Assembly (NCBI GenBank): GCA_007258455.2
Contig: VDFB02018296.1
Location: forward strand, 47,170,102 to 47,234,101
Length of the DNA: 64,000 nt
Direction: 5' to 3'
DNA from: Sequoia sempervirens
Lineage: Eukaryota > Streptophyta > Pinopsida > Cupressales > Cupressaceae
Part shown: piece by piece, positions 45,604-57,249 of the stretch
How positions within the stretch are numbered: position 1 is the stretch's first letter
Layout: each line of letters begins with the position of its first letter
The notes under the pieces: generated by a model
Databases searched by the model: none
Told to the model about the DNA's origin: nothing
Seen by the model: only the letters and a program-made list of their open reading frames with translations
Made by a program: the position numbers and the translations under genes

Positions 45604-46489
45604 TGTTAGGACTTTTCAATATCCTAGGGAATTTTACATGAAATTCCAAAATTTTAAACCCAAAATCTTAAAACTCTATGGCCTTTTCCCTAGTCTTTCA
45701 CTTTATGTTTTAATTTTAAAGTGACTTCCTCAACCAATCCATGGTTCTTTAAGTTCCCTTGCGAAGTCCTTATATTTATGTGTTAATCGGTCCCTTTTTC
45801 CTAGTGACTTACTCTCTTGATTAATTCTCATGATTGATTAAGTCACTTAAGTTCCTTTCTTGTGCCTTTAAATTTTTGGCCCCACCACTTTCCACACTAG
45901 AACCATGTGTCAATCCCTTATTTTATTACACAGAATTGCTTTATCATGAGCTCATTTCTAAAAAAATTAAAGCTTGTGAGCTTGTGAAATTACGACACCT
46001 ATCATCAAGGTGTCGGCTTGTATTGTTATCACGACCTCTTTTCATTTCGTAAGTTTAAATTGAATTTCATCATCTGGAGTCACAATTGTCAAATAACGCC
46101 ATTTTTTATTGTAAGAACCTTTTCAACCTTCATAGAATTTCCCCTAGTTGTAAACAGGTGGCATATTTTCATTGCATTGTGCTCAAGATTCTTATCACAA
46201 ACTCAAAAGGGTTAGCTTCCTTCAACATGTGAGTGTGTGATAGGTTATTGTGTGTAAATTTCACCACTAACTCTTTGGTGGGTGTAGTGCTACTATCATC
46301 AAAAAATGGAGCATTTCTATTAGATCACACAATTTAATCTTATCACAAGATTTAAAAGGAGCTTTATCTTAAGCCTGTAATGGTGCAACCATTCAAAATG
46401 TGGAGATTAGTCAGTATGGGTCCAATTTTATTCCCTACATTTTAAATTAATGCATAGGGTGGCACTTAGAATCCACATTTCTGAAAGGA
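45604..46489. other. Non-coding stretch, possible LTR remnant
   Basis: TGTTAGGACTTTTC at 45604 could be an LTR start cutting the Copia relic, but no end or target duplication was found. It contains an 8-bp perfect stem-loop at 45993-46015. Confidence 0.35.
45993..46015. repeat. Stem-loop, 8-bp stem
   Basis: CGACACCT (45993-46000) pairs with AGGTGTCG (46008-46015) around a 7-nt loop. Confidence 0.7.
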
Positions 46490-47215
46490 AACTTGCATCC
46501 ATCTAATGATAATTTCCACATAACCCAAAATAGAAATCTATGCAAACAAGTATTCAAAATCCATATATGAAAAAGAATAGACAACATACCATCAAATATG
46601 ACACAATATATATACCCTGGTAAAACCCTCAAGAGGGAAAAACTAACCTCCAAAAGCATCCATCACTCATGCATTATTCAATAATAAACATTACAATACA
46701 TCTCCAGAGTCCTCCATGAACACCTTTAAAATAGCAAGCCCTCCATGTGAACAAGCATGTAACCACATCTCATTCCATGCTTCAACACTCACAAATGTTA
46801 ATAAGAGATGATCTCAATCTCGTACCCAAATATCCAAGCCAACTATCCAACAAACCAACCTTAGACAACTACCCATGTGTTTTCTTTTATAGAAACAAGC
46901 TCACACAAAACCAAGTGGTATTGCATAAACCCATGTTACTAATACCATTAGCTTACAAAACCATTAATCTCTCATTTAATATTAGTACTAAGTTTTCCCA
47001 ATATTAAATATTATTCCCATGTGCAACCCCACATTAAATATTTAACCCAATGTTACATACAACACATAAAGTGGCCCTAAGAATGCTAGACCCATGTGAT
47101 GAATGTATCCCTAGATCCCCTAGGTGCACCACATAATAAATAAATATTACATTAATTACATTATACAAGGTGGACAATGCACCTTTTCCTAACAATTTTG
47201 AGATTTCATGAGCTT
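46490..47215 (+). mobile_element. Partial second copy of the 49.6-61.8 kb element's 3' region
   Basis: This segment is the reverse complement of 50030-50378 plus 53051-53415 (the solo LTR there is absent here). Shared landmarks include atctatgcaaac-agtattcaaa, cctccatgaacacctttRaaa and ctagatcccctaggtgcacc. Similarity stops just before the expected polypurine tract, and no LTR follows, so it is a truncated relic of the same family. Confidence 0.75.
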
Positions 47216-47869
47216 TTTTCTTATTGCACATTCTAACAAACAAGACAACTTCAAGCAGCGATAACATGAAATGCTAACAAATCTCCTATTTTGAACCATT
47301 TCAATATATTTGTGTGAGCTTTCTTACGATTTTGTGGGGCCACCATGGTGATTTATAAAGGAATTTTTTGCAGCAATTAAATCAAAAATATTTTCAAATA
47401 TCTAAAGGCCACGATAGTTGTGGATTTTTCCAAGTCAAATTAATATCAAAGGCTAATATTCAAAATTTGAAAACAATTACTTATGACTACACTCTACGCA
47501 CATATGAGATTTAATGGAATCTTCTACAAATATCTACCAATTCTTCCAAATTTTCAAGCCAATTGCACTTTTTTGAGTTCTCAAAAACCTTGCAAAGCAT
47601 CCTCCATGAGGAATTTACAAAATTCAAGTTGCCTAAGTGTTCAAATTTTCAAATTAGGGTTCTTCACAACAAAAAATGGGTAAGTCTATTCTTTTGACCC
47701 ACATTGTGAAATTTGAGTCTCTAAATTTTTTTTCTCGTTTGATTAGGTCAAATTCTAGTTAAAAATCAACAATAGAAGCCACTTAGTTTATAAATTCTCA
47801 AAAGGAAATAAAAACCCTTGTCTCTCATAAACCCTAATTCTATAAACCAAACCCTAATTCCTAAAACGG
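47216..47869. other. Non-coding stretch, possible promoter of the coding relic
   Basis: No gene. aaaaaatgggtaagtc near 47675 looks like a start codon beside a splice donor, and tgattag near 47745 like an acceptor, but this is only suggestive. Confidence 0.3.
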
Positions 47870-49611
47870 TTGACTTATTAGGAAAGTTAAAGAGGGGTTT
47901 AGATGAGGATATATTACAATGATTTCCTAGGTCTTCTAAGAGAACTAAGCATGCGCAAGGTTTCAGCATTCTTTTAGAAAAATTAGTGGACAATGTAGAG
48001 AATGTTAGAGATGCCACTATCTTAGCCCAAGGATGGAATCTATTCATATATGGTTTTAAGAATTGTCATACACTGAGGCCTTTATCAAATATATGGAATT
48101 TGGATTTGGGAAGGTCGGTTGTCCCAAATATATTCATAAATGTTGACTTGATCAAAGCATTTGCAAGAAGGTATGACCCTAATAGAAGGGAAATTTATAA
48201 TGAAAAGGGTATAAAATTGGTAAGTTTGGACAAGGGGATATATTTGTGAGGTCTTTCATTTGACCAAAAATGCACATGTCCTAATTGACCTCGAATCACT
48301 CCAAAGAGAATATTTAAGAGATAGGAATATCTTTAAAATCAAATGGATCCCACATCTTAGAAGAAGAGGTCCAAATAGGCAGTTGGTGAGGTTCTCTAGG
48401 GATGAAGTAGAGCCCTTCGATTATGACATTTTTTTAGGACTACTTCATCAATACATACTATGCACTGTGTTAGGTTTTGGTAATGGATTCCAAGATGAAA
48501 ATTCCAACACCATTATTGGTAATGGCTACAAATTTACAACACGAGGATCTTAATAGAAACTTTGATTATGCCACATTCATATCTGATGGAATTCATAAAG
48601 CACTCACAACAATCAAAGGTGATGAGAATATTGGATATTTTAAATGGTATTCTATCTTGTGCCATATCATTTTGTAAAATGGAAAGAGGATTTGGGCCAC
48701 TCAAATGCAAATAAGGACCCAAGATGAGAATGAATTTTTCTTGTTAGTCCAAGAAGGAACTTATATATGGGACATGCATTGTGACAAGTCTAGCTATGTG
48801 ATTTTTATATAGTTTTTTGTCAGATAAGTGATAAGGAATCTAGGGTTATTGTTGATTGGAGACTCTCTTAGAAATCCAGGAGGTTCTTGAGGCCATTGGA
48901 ATTGAATCTAGAGTTTGGAATTGATCACAATTGGGGTTATTGGTTCTTATATTCCCACTACACAATAATCGAGACTTATGTTGCACTAGTTGCACCCCAT
49001 ATACTACCAAGGATAATGCTATATAGAATTTTGTTCTTAGAGATCATTTAGAAATCAAATGAGGTAGATAAGACTCATTTGAGAAATATGAAGAAAGGAT
49101 ATGTATTGCCACCAAGCATTGTAATTTTTTTATGATTAACTATAAAGAGGGATTGGAGTTGATATACTCCAAATTACAGCCATACAAGATGAAGGTGGAT
49201 GTACAAAGGAATTGTGATACAAAACACTATATCTACCAAGCCAGAACTAGGGTCAAATTTGTTGGCTAAACTTACCACTTTGATAAAATTGAGGATTTAA
49301 TAAGAAATTGCTCCTATGAAGTAGAAGTCCAAAAACGGAGAGAGTCGTGAGAACCCAAATTATAGAAGAAAAGAAGAAGGGATATTATCCCTCATACAAA
49401 GGGGCATATTCAAAAATTCAGGACTTGATCCTCAAGATATTGGTCATGATTTACAATGTTTCTAATCTTATATAAGAGGTTCCCAAATTAGCAATGGGTA
49501 GGCCTAGGCCTACAACATAAATCATTTTACAACAACCTCCCCAATAGATACAACCTTTGTAGAAAATAGGTCCTCAACCTTTTGTTGAGTATCTTGATGA
49601 TGAGGATGATG
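47870..49611 (+). pseudogene. Unrecognised coding relic, 5' part
   Basis: I do not recognise this protein family. Coherent protein-like text runs through all three plus-strand frames with frameshifts near 48250, 48540 and later, plus several stops. The best stretch is 47986-48249 (DATILAQGWNLFIYGFKNCH, YDPNRREIYNEKGIKLVSLD). 48260-48553 continues with LIDLESLQREYLRDRNIFKI. Further recognisable text reads DGIHKALTTIKGDENIGYFK (about 48582) and FVEYLDDEDD just before the break at 49611. A minus-strand element splits it here; it resumes at 61829. It could be the gag-like protein of an element type I do not know, or a captured gene family. Confidence 0.5.
49607..49611 (-). repeat. Target-site duplication of minus-strand element, left copy
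   Basis: TGATG, identical to 61824-61828. Confidence 0.85.
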
Positions 49612-49994
49612 CATAGGAGCTAAAGATTGGCTCTATACCCAAGACCACCTACAAACACAATGGAAACCTTTGTACAATAAAGTATGCAATAAATAGGTTT
49701 GCTTGATATTAAGATCTATCAAATATGATGATGAGGTATATTATAAAAGTGTACAATGACCTTCATATATAGACAAGGTGTGATGAACTACCTAATGCAA
49801 AAAATTAAATGACTTATGTCATTATTAAATGACCTAGAATGTTAGAATTAAATAAAAGTTAAAAAGATAAGATATGATAAGATATTATCTAGACAAATAA
49901 GACTTCTATAAATATGCCTAGGACCTAAGTGGACTTAACATGTAAATAGGACCCACTAATTAACTAGTTAGGTAAATACCTATTTACACCAACA
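49612..49994 (-). mobile_element. 3' LTR of the minus-strand element
   Basis: Aligned to 61453-61823 along its length. The terminal TG (plus-strand view) is CA here (CATAGGAG against TGTAGGAG). An extra 12-26 bp duplication of ttaaatgac text explains the greater length. Confidence 0.88.
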
Positions 49995-50005
49995 TTCCCC
50001 TTAAG
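49995..50005 (-). promoter_or_regulatory. Polypurine tract (minus strand)
   Basis: Minus strand reads cttaaggggaa followed at once by the LTR start TGTTGG. Confidence 0.75.
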
Positions 50006-50373
50006 TGAAACTTATGGAGAAGTGTTAGAAAAAAGGTGTGTTGTCCACCTTGCATAATATTATAACGTAATATTTTATTATTATGTGGTGCACCTAGGGG
50101 ATCTAGGGATGCATGCATCACATGGGTTAGTATTATTGAGGCCATTTTATGTGTTGTACGTAACATTATGGTAAATATTTAATGTGGGGTTGCACATTGG
50201 GAAAATATTTAATGTTAGAAAAACTTAGTACCAAAAATTAAATGCGGGGGTTAATAGTTTTGTGAGCTCATGGTATTAGTCACATGGTTTTATGTAATAC
50301 CACTTTGTGGTTTTGTTTGAGCTTGTTTATATAAAAGAAAACACATGGATAGTTTTCTAAGGTTGGATAGTTG

Positions 50374-50378
50374 GTTAG
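50374..50378 (-). repeat. Target-site duplication of solo LTR, left copy
   Basis: GTTAG, identical to 53046-53050. Confidence 0.92.
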
Positions 50379-50433
50379 TGTTATCACCTGAAATTGCACC
50401 CTTTTTCAACCTGATGTTCAACACCTCAGTGTA

Positions 50434-50502
50434 ACATGGGAAGACCTCTAAAGTTGTGGGTCACTTATAGACAGAGGTCAACCTCCGGAGAAGGCCGACT
50501 TC
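50434..50502 (-). promoter_or_regulatory. U5 stem-loop, solo LTR
   Basis: On the minus strand GACCTCT (50479-50473) pairs with AGAGGTC (50449-50443). The 23-nt loop contains aagtgacccacaac. Flanks are ggaagtcggcct and tcccatgtt. It lies 64 nt before the LTR end. The stem sequence is unlike the outer element's stem although the LTRs are the same family. Confidence 0.8.
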
Positions 50503-51053
50503 CTTTGGTATCACCTAAACTACTGATTTTGTAAGGGAAAGGGAGAAGGAGTGCATAAAATAAAACTAATGCTATGGTGATACACCGAACTGAGAAGAAC
50601 AATGAGATACTTGAGTTACACTTGAATACTGATGATGGATATGGGACTGTACAACAAGATTCTGTAGATTATGCATACAAACAGGTTTGACATGCACACA
50701 CTTTCAAGAAGGAAAAGCATACTTTCACAAATAAAAATCTCATGTGTAATTGAGTAAACACAGTTTATAACCTACATGATACTACTTTTGCAAAGAAAGG
50801 CATGCTAACATGAAACAAAGCTATAAGGAAAAGAAATATTTCACTAAGTAGCTTGATGAATCACTTAAAAATGCACAATACTTCACAAGAACCAAAAGGA
50901 AAATAATGAACCATCAATGGTAACCAAGGTAAATTTTATATATCATGCTCTGAAATGAGTTATAGACTTTCAAAAATCTAAGAAAGGACTGTAGAAGTCA
51001 CAGACTTTCGAAAAAGCATCAGGAGAACTCCTTTACAAAGAGGAAAAAATTCC

Positions 51054-51060
51054 TTATATA
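51054..51060 (-). promoter_or_regulatory. TATA box of solo LTR
   Basis: Minus strand tatataa in cttgtatataaggaattt. Confidence 0.65.
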
Positions 51061-51679
51061 CAAGAAGATGTTGGCCCCTTAGGGCTTACAAAAATACAAG
51101 CCCTCAGAAAGATCTTCCCCTTAGATATGTTTTATGAAATTAATGTTGTGTCCCTGTTGTCCATGTCAGTGAAGGATCACCCTTAGGAGAAGCCTTCAGA
51201 TCTTTTGCAGCATTAACTTCTGGTCATTGTTTCCACTCTTGAACTTCCCTCAGAGTTGCTTTGAATGCCCCTGAGTGTTACCATAAATGTAGATCGACTC
51301 TTCTGCCAGCAGCGATCCTAGATGTCATGGACACGAGGCTTTCTCCTTTCTGCCAACTTTCCTCTTGCTCCAGATCCTTCTTCATTTTGACCTTTGTCGG
51401 AATGAGTCTTCGGTCTCCTCCTAGATTCTTATAGATGCCACCACCTATATATCGAACTAATTCATTTCTCTATTAATAGAGCAGATCCATATCATTTTTG
51501 TTTCGTTGATCTTCTTTGTCGGAGTGGTCAATCAGTCAAATGGACTAGCGGTGCATCCTTAGCTCCCTCCGATTGGTCAAACTTGAGCCACGTAGATTCT
51601 CAGACGGTCAGAGGTCCTCCAGACAGAATCGCATGTCAGTGAGACACTAATCGTGTCTCCCTGATGAGATTATGCTCTT

Positions 51680-52830
51680 CAGCTGTTATTGGCATAGCTC
51701 ACAACCGTCGGCAAGAGTTCATAGTGAGCCCAAAAGTCATATCGACATCCATAGTGGTCGTCACCCAGACCATCGGCAAGACATTAACTTTCAAGAAGAC
51801 CTCATGGCGAGCCCTCAGGAGTCATACCAATATCCCTTTCCATCGCTTAGTCATCCACAATTGGCAAGAGCTCCTTCAATTGGCAAGAGATCATACCGAT
51901 ATTGGTGAGTTATACCGTTGTGCTCCTCTGTCGGCAGGACATCCATGTGTCGGTGAGAGCTCATGCCGAAGGAAATATCTCTCGGTGAGCCCATTTCATC
52001 TCGACAATGAGTCCCACTGCAGCCAGCTCCCTATGGGTGAGACACTATTCTCTTGACAGGACCTCATAGCGAGCTCCCTTTCTCTCCCCAAGCTCACTTC
52101 ATTTCATCGAGACCTCCATCAATCGGCAGGACATCACTCTGACAGCCAAACATTACGCCGATGTCAAAATTTCTCGGCAGGATTTTTTCGTCATCGGTGA
52201 GACCTCATGTCGAGCTCATTTCCTTTGTCGACGCTGCTTCACTTCAGCAAGACCTCACCCCATTGGTGAGACCTTACAGTGAAGCCCCCATGTTGCACCG
52301 AGATCCTACCCTTTCAGCGAGACTACCACGGTCACCGGGACTTCATGGCGCACCCAAAACCTTTCCCTGAGAGCTCCATTCTTTTGGCTAGACCTCATCG
52401 AGTCGGGAAGACCTCTCGCTAAGCTCAAGATCTTTGGGCGACCCTTTTCATATCGATATCATCTATGTCGGGGAGACCCTTCATTATTGGTGAGACCTCT
52501 TGTTTTCATCGAGACATCATGGCGACTCTTCTTTCCTTAGGCACGAGCTCACCCTTCTTTGAAAAGACCCTTTTTAGTTGGCAAGACCCTTTGCTGAGCT
52601 CAAAACAATATATCGAAGGAACAATCCCTTCGGTGAGACTCTACTTGGTCACCGGGACCTCAAGCCGAACATAAACCACTCTCCCCGATGCTAACCTTGT
52701 GAGCTACCTTCGGCGAGACATCCCACGCGGAGAGACACATAAAGAGTCATGGCGACCCGAATGTCCTAACGACTAGTGCATTCAAACAAATAGACGGCAC
52801 TGCTAGTCGGCGAGACAACAAGAGGGTCTT
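51680..52830 (-). repeat. U3 array of about 29 degenerate motifs, TCGGYGAGAC-like
   Basis: On the plus strand, strings such as tcggtgagacctcatg, atcggcaggacatcac, ttcggcgagacatccc and gtcggcgagacaac recur about every 40 bp, mostly in one orientation. The array lies upstream of the TATA box in LTR sense. The same motif fills the U3 of the outer element's LTRs, there in both orientations. Confidence 0.75.
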
Positions 52831-53045
52831 GCTGACTCTCTTCTCTGATGAGTTTTGTGCCAAATCTGATCAAGGCATGCTTTCCAACAAACCTCCTTGT
52901 GAAATATCATCGGGTGAGGACCCTCTCATGAAAACCAAACACCTGCACGCTGGGATCAACCCTCATGGGAGCCACATTTAATCCACGTGCCAAATTTAAG
53001 ACATAATTTCCCCTGATTGAGCCCATAGGTGAAAATTGGGTAACA

Positions 53046-53050
53046 GTTAG
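53046..53050 (-). repeat. Target-site duplication of solo LTR, right copy
   Basis: GTTAG, identical to 50374-50378. Confidence 0.92.
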
Positions 53051-53673
53051 TTTGGTATTTTGGCTAAGGGGTTGAGAGCATTTCTAGTTAGCATTTGTGA
53101 GGGTTGAAGCATGGCATGGGATGTGTGTTTACATGCTTTTTCACATGGAGTGCTTGTAGAGGGATTGATGTTTCAAAGGTGTTCATGGAGGACTCTAAAG
53201 ATGTATTTTAATTTTTATTGTTGAATAATACATGAGCATGATGGATGCTTTTGGAGGCTAGGTTTTTCATCTTGATGGTTTTCCCAAGGTATATCTTGTG
53301 TCATCTTTTATGGTATGTTATCTATTCTTGTACATATGGATATTGAATACTGGTTTGCATAGATTTCTCTATTTGGGTTATGTGGAAATTATCTTAGGTG
53401 GATGCATATTTCTTTTTAAGAAGCAATTATTATTTAAATGATGCAAATATGGGTCTCATATATGAGTCCATGTTAGGTACCCATGTACAAATGCAATCTC
53501 TCACAAAGGGAGAAAACCAACATGGGAAAAAAACCTCTCTCTAAAAGAGAGAAATGATACAATCAAGTGATTAAGGAAGGAGGACTCCATGATACCCCCC
53601 AAGTACAACATCCATCACAAATATACATTATAAAATCCCTCCATAAGAGGGAAAGAAAGAGATTTTAGCCCTC

Positions 53674-54536
53674 TCAGGATGTATAATCTACTACAAAAAT
53701 GGTAAGTTCTTGAAGACAATACATGATCCAATGTCGACAAGCAACATGTTTTCCTTTCAAAAGATATAAAACCAAGTACAAATGCAAGAATTCTTCCCAT
53801 TCCAGGTAGTAATTGAAAGAAAGAATCATAAACATGTATGATAGTATCTCTAAAATCTTCTCATGTATCTCCTTTTCCATTGAAGATGAAGATGCCACAA
53901 TCAAATTGAATACATACCTAATCAAAGAAGAAGGTGATAAACTAGGACTACATGGAAAATGATGTTGAAAAAGATCCAAAGATAATGATGGTTTGACAGA
54001 AGTTATGCAATGATTATCATCAAAAAGGAGAGATAACCCTTCGGATGTGTCCTCTAAATCTAAAATGTGAGATTCCACAAATAAAGATGTAATGTTTGAT
54101 AAATAGGAATCCTAATTCAAAAGACAATTAGATACCTATTCTAATAAATCACTAGAATTTCTTGATTAATCACCAATAGAAGATGAATGGTCCTACTAAG
54201 AAGAATGATGGGAGCCTCAATCAATGACTTTGCACAAGGAATTAATGAAGGTGAAGGTACAAAAATTATCTCTTAAGGAGAAGAATGAGCATCTGAAGAA
54301 ACCTCTTCATCCTCATCTAAAGATTCCAAATACTTCAAATAATCAAACTCCTGAAGAGTATCATAATCATAGGGTATCCTTTCTAAAAAATGAAGAGTCA
54401 TAAGATAGTCTGAAACAGGATCATATAGGAATGGATAAGTATCAGGATCTCTATATATCTCCCAAATTTTAGTCCAAAGAGCATGAGGACACTCAAAATA
54501 AATAATAGCATTCAAAATTTCATCATCAACATGCAT
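53674..54536 (-). pseudogene. Gag-like region of the minus-strand element
   Basis: Two minus-strand pieces (54536-54273 and 54078-53674) are separated by about 200 bp with stops. The first has ECPHALWTKIWEIYRD, which resembles the leu-trp-x-lys-leu helix of Copia-type Gag, and an acidic tail. The second shows no domain. There is no zinc knuckle. The assignment rests on one motif and the position within the element. Confidence 0.4.
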
Positions 54537-57249
54537 AAAAATAAATCATAAGACATGATCCCTTTTGTAATTCCAAGAAAAATCTTTACTATCAATACTT
54601 GGAAGGGGAACAAGGCCATACAAATGTGGCAACATATGAAGCAAACAAAGATGTTTTATGATACCATCTTTCCATTGTTTATAGCTTCCCCTTTTCAAGA
54701 TGATCAAAGAAGGATGAAATAAATAAAAAACCCATAATGAACTCTATAAATGTCTAAATTTATAGAGGCATCGCCCTTCAACAACAATTATAAACCTCTA
54801 AACATCCAATGTATACTACAAATGAATCATTCCCAGAAAGAAAGAACCTTCCTAGGAATCAGGATGTCCAAGTAATCAATCAGAATGCAAATATGTCAAA
54901 ATTTGAATAAATGATACTTGGGGTTGAAACTGGAAAAAGTGCATGTCCATAATGATAGATCTCCTTAATAACTTTTTGGCGCTGCAAAAATCACAAAAAA
55001 TGGAGATCTTTGAAAAAATTCTGAGTTCAAAAGTCTAAAAGGGAAAAAATCACTTCAATTTGTAATATAATGTACCTATAGAAAAATATAGCAAAATGAT
55101 TTGCACCATTGCGAAGTATGTAGAACCAACTTTTCGTCGATATCTTGTTTGCAAAATTTTGATATCCTAGTGAAAAGTTATGGCCTTTAAAAAAACTATC
55201 CCATTTGGGCACTAGGGGCAAAATAATTTCCCCTTGGGGCTAGTTGTCAGTCCTCCATCTAACCTCCTGCATGTTGTGGGTAAATAAGAAACCTACCACC
55301 CAATGGGCAATGATATGGCAATGGTCTGGTGGTAAGGACCAATGGCTTGAAGCATCGTCCAAGTCGTGACTAGGGATTTAGCCCCCCTGCTACATGCATG
55401 GCACTATGAGGTGTGACCAACCTCTTAAAATGTCAAACTGATAGAAAAAAAATTAGAATATTATTAGAACCTGTAATTTCCGTACCAACATCAGTTGTAC
55501 TATCCACCAATATGAAAATACCATACTAGACGATGCAAGAGCTGACAATCATAGATGCTAGTCATGGAATATTTTTTGAATATTCTTTGTACTCTACCAG
55601 CCTATACACTAATTCCTACATATATTGTATATACATACTATATGATATCGTATGGATTTCATTATAACTATATGGATGACAATGGCGATGATATAGTGAA
55701 AAAAACCTTTGAGGGCCCAAGGAAAAATATTCTATTTTGATGCAAAGAAGGGTAGAAGGTGTCTAAGCAATCTCAATTCAACAGCTTTTCCAATTCAATG
55801 ATCTAAACACATCAACCAAGAAGATTTTCTTCACCATTTGCAACTATTCCTTGTAGCACAACAAACAGGGTTTTTCTCACTTAAGTTACAGACCAAGTCT
55901 CAAACCTAGAATCCAATCACTATTCTAGATACCCTTTTTGGATTTTCAAAACATATCAAAATTATAGATAGGGTTGTTTGGAACATAACCCTCTAAATTA
56001 TGTTGCTACGCTTGAACAAAGGCTTAATTAGGCTTGTGCAAATAGGCACCTATTGGTTCTACACACTCCCAACCTCCTCTCTTCAACCCAACACCTTATA
56101 CATGTCAAATATGGCCTGCTTCAACTATTCCAACCCTTCCAAAACACTTCCCAAGAGTTTTTTATCAAACCCTACCATCTATGCTTCATTCTTGCTTAAA
56201 AACATGAGTTTAACCGCCTAGGGCATCAACTATTATGCCCAAATCCTCATACCCTACTCCTGTCGACACCATAAACATGAAATACAACCTAACTAATCCC
56301 ATTCTACTAGTTTTCAGGCCATTTCACTGGTGGAATGGCTCAAAAATCCATTTTTATTCAGCCAAAACCCCAAAATCTAGGGTTTCTGAACCAGTCTTAG
56401 TAAATATGCTATAAAAAACTCAAAACTTGATGAAAACTAATGAGACAAAAACCAAAAGGAGGATAATTCAACACTTTACCAATTCCAATGCTTAAAAGTT
56501 CATTCTCAGGCTATACCAGGTTGTACAATCACCTGTAGCAACAATTTTTCTTCAAAAAATGCAAGAAAATGGTTACTTGTTATTTAAATTTCAAATTTAC
56601 ATTATCAACAACTTTTCCCAATGTTCACATAGGATTTTAAATAAATTACCAAGCCTTTCCAACCGTTTCCCACCAAAAAACTAACACATGACCGTTCAAC
56701 TTCCCTTTACATAAAAAATGCAAAGTTGCATAGCAACTTTTTGCAACTTTTTACACCATTTACAAACTTGACTCCCAATGACCCCAATACAACCTTAAAC
56801 AGCTTGAGAACACAAGAAATGGTCTTATAGACCTTATTACTATTACCTATTTTTAGCTACAGCTCAAAACAAGTAGAGTTGAATTGCATTCATCAAAGAA
56901 GATACAAAAAAAATTATGCTTAAGTATTCATTACATTCCACAACTTCTATTACTTATGAATTTCAAGTGTTATTATGCAAATGTTTGTAATAGAAGAACT
57001 CATAAATTTGCATAAAAGAAGGATGTTTTTATTCATATTGAAAAAATTGAAGTCATGCACAAGCCGTGGGAGTAGCCAATTTGATATTTATAATCAAATG
57101 ATGAATACAAAAAAGAAATGTATATCATACAACTGGAAATAATGTAAACATAAGATAGAAGGTGATTTGTCATTTCCTGGAATGACAAATCATTGTTACA
57201 CTTAAAGTCTTCAGTTGTTGTGCTTTCGAATTGATCCAGCTCCAAGCTC
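54537..57249. other. Non-coding internal region of the minus-strand element
   Basis: No domain recognised. Minus-strand frames at 55221-55027 and 57245-57033 are short and unlike known proteins. tttgcag at about 57260 (minus) looks like a splice acceptor before an exon-like 40 codons, but there is no support beyond that. Confidence 0.35.

Larger units (their letters stand above)
50379..53045 (-). mobile_element. Solo LTR of the outer Gypsy family
   Basis: Minus strand reads TGTTACCCAATTTTCACC at the right end and ...AGGTGATAACA at the left end, matching the LTRs at 24765 and 41411. It has a perfect GTTAG duplication and no internal region, so it arose by recombination between two LTRs. It keeps the CCAAT box (gattggtcaa on plus, 51571-51580), TATA box (51060-51054), U3 repeat array and stem-loop. 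At 2667 bp it is slightly longer than the outer element's LTRs. Confidence 0.93.

Noticed and set aside
45604..46723. Complete LTR starting TGTTAGGAC with duplication ccttt ending before 46724
   Set aside because: The same aacaccttt text is present in the related sequence near 53.2 kb, so it is part of that family and not an LTR end.
57033..57245. Possible last exon of a minus-strand gene behind a tttgcag acceptor
   Set aside because: Starts from a non-ATG codon, no family match, and lies inside a retroelement.
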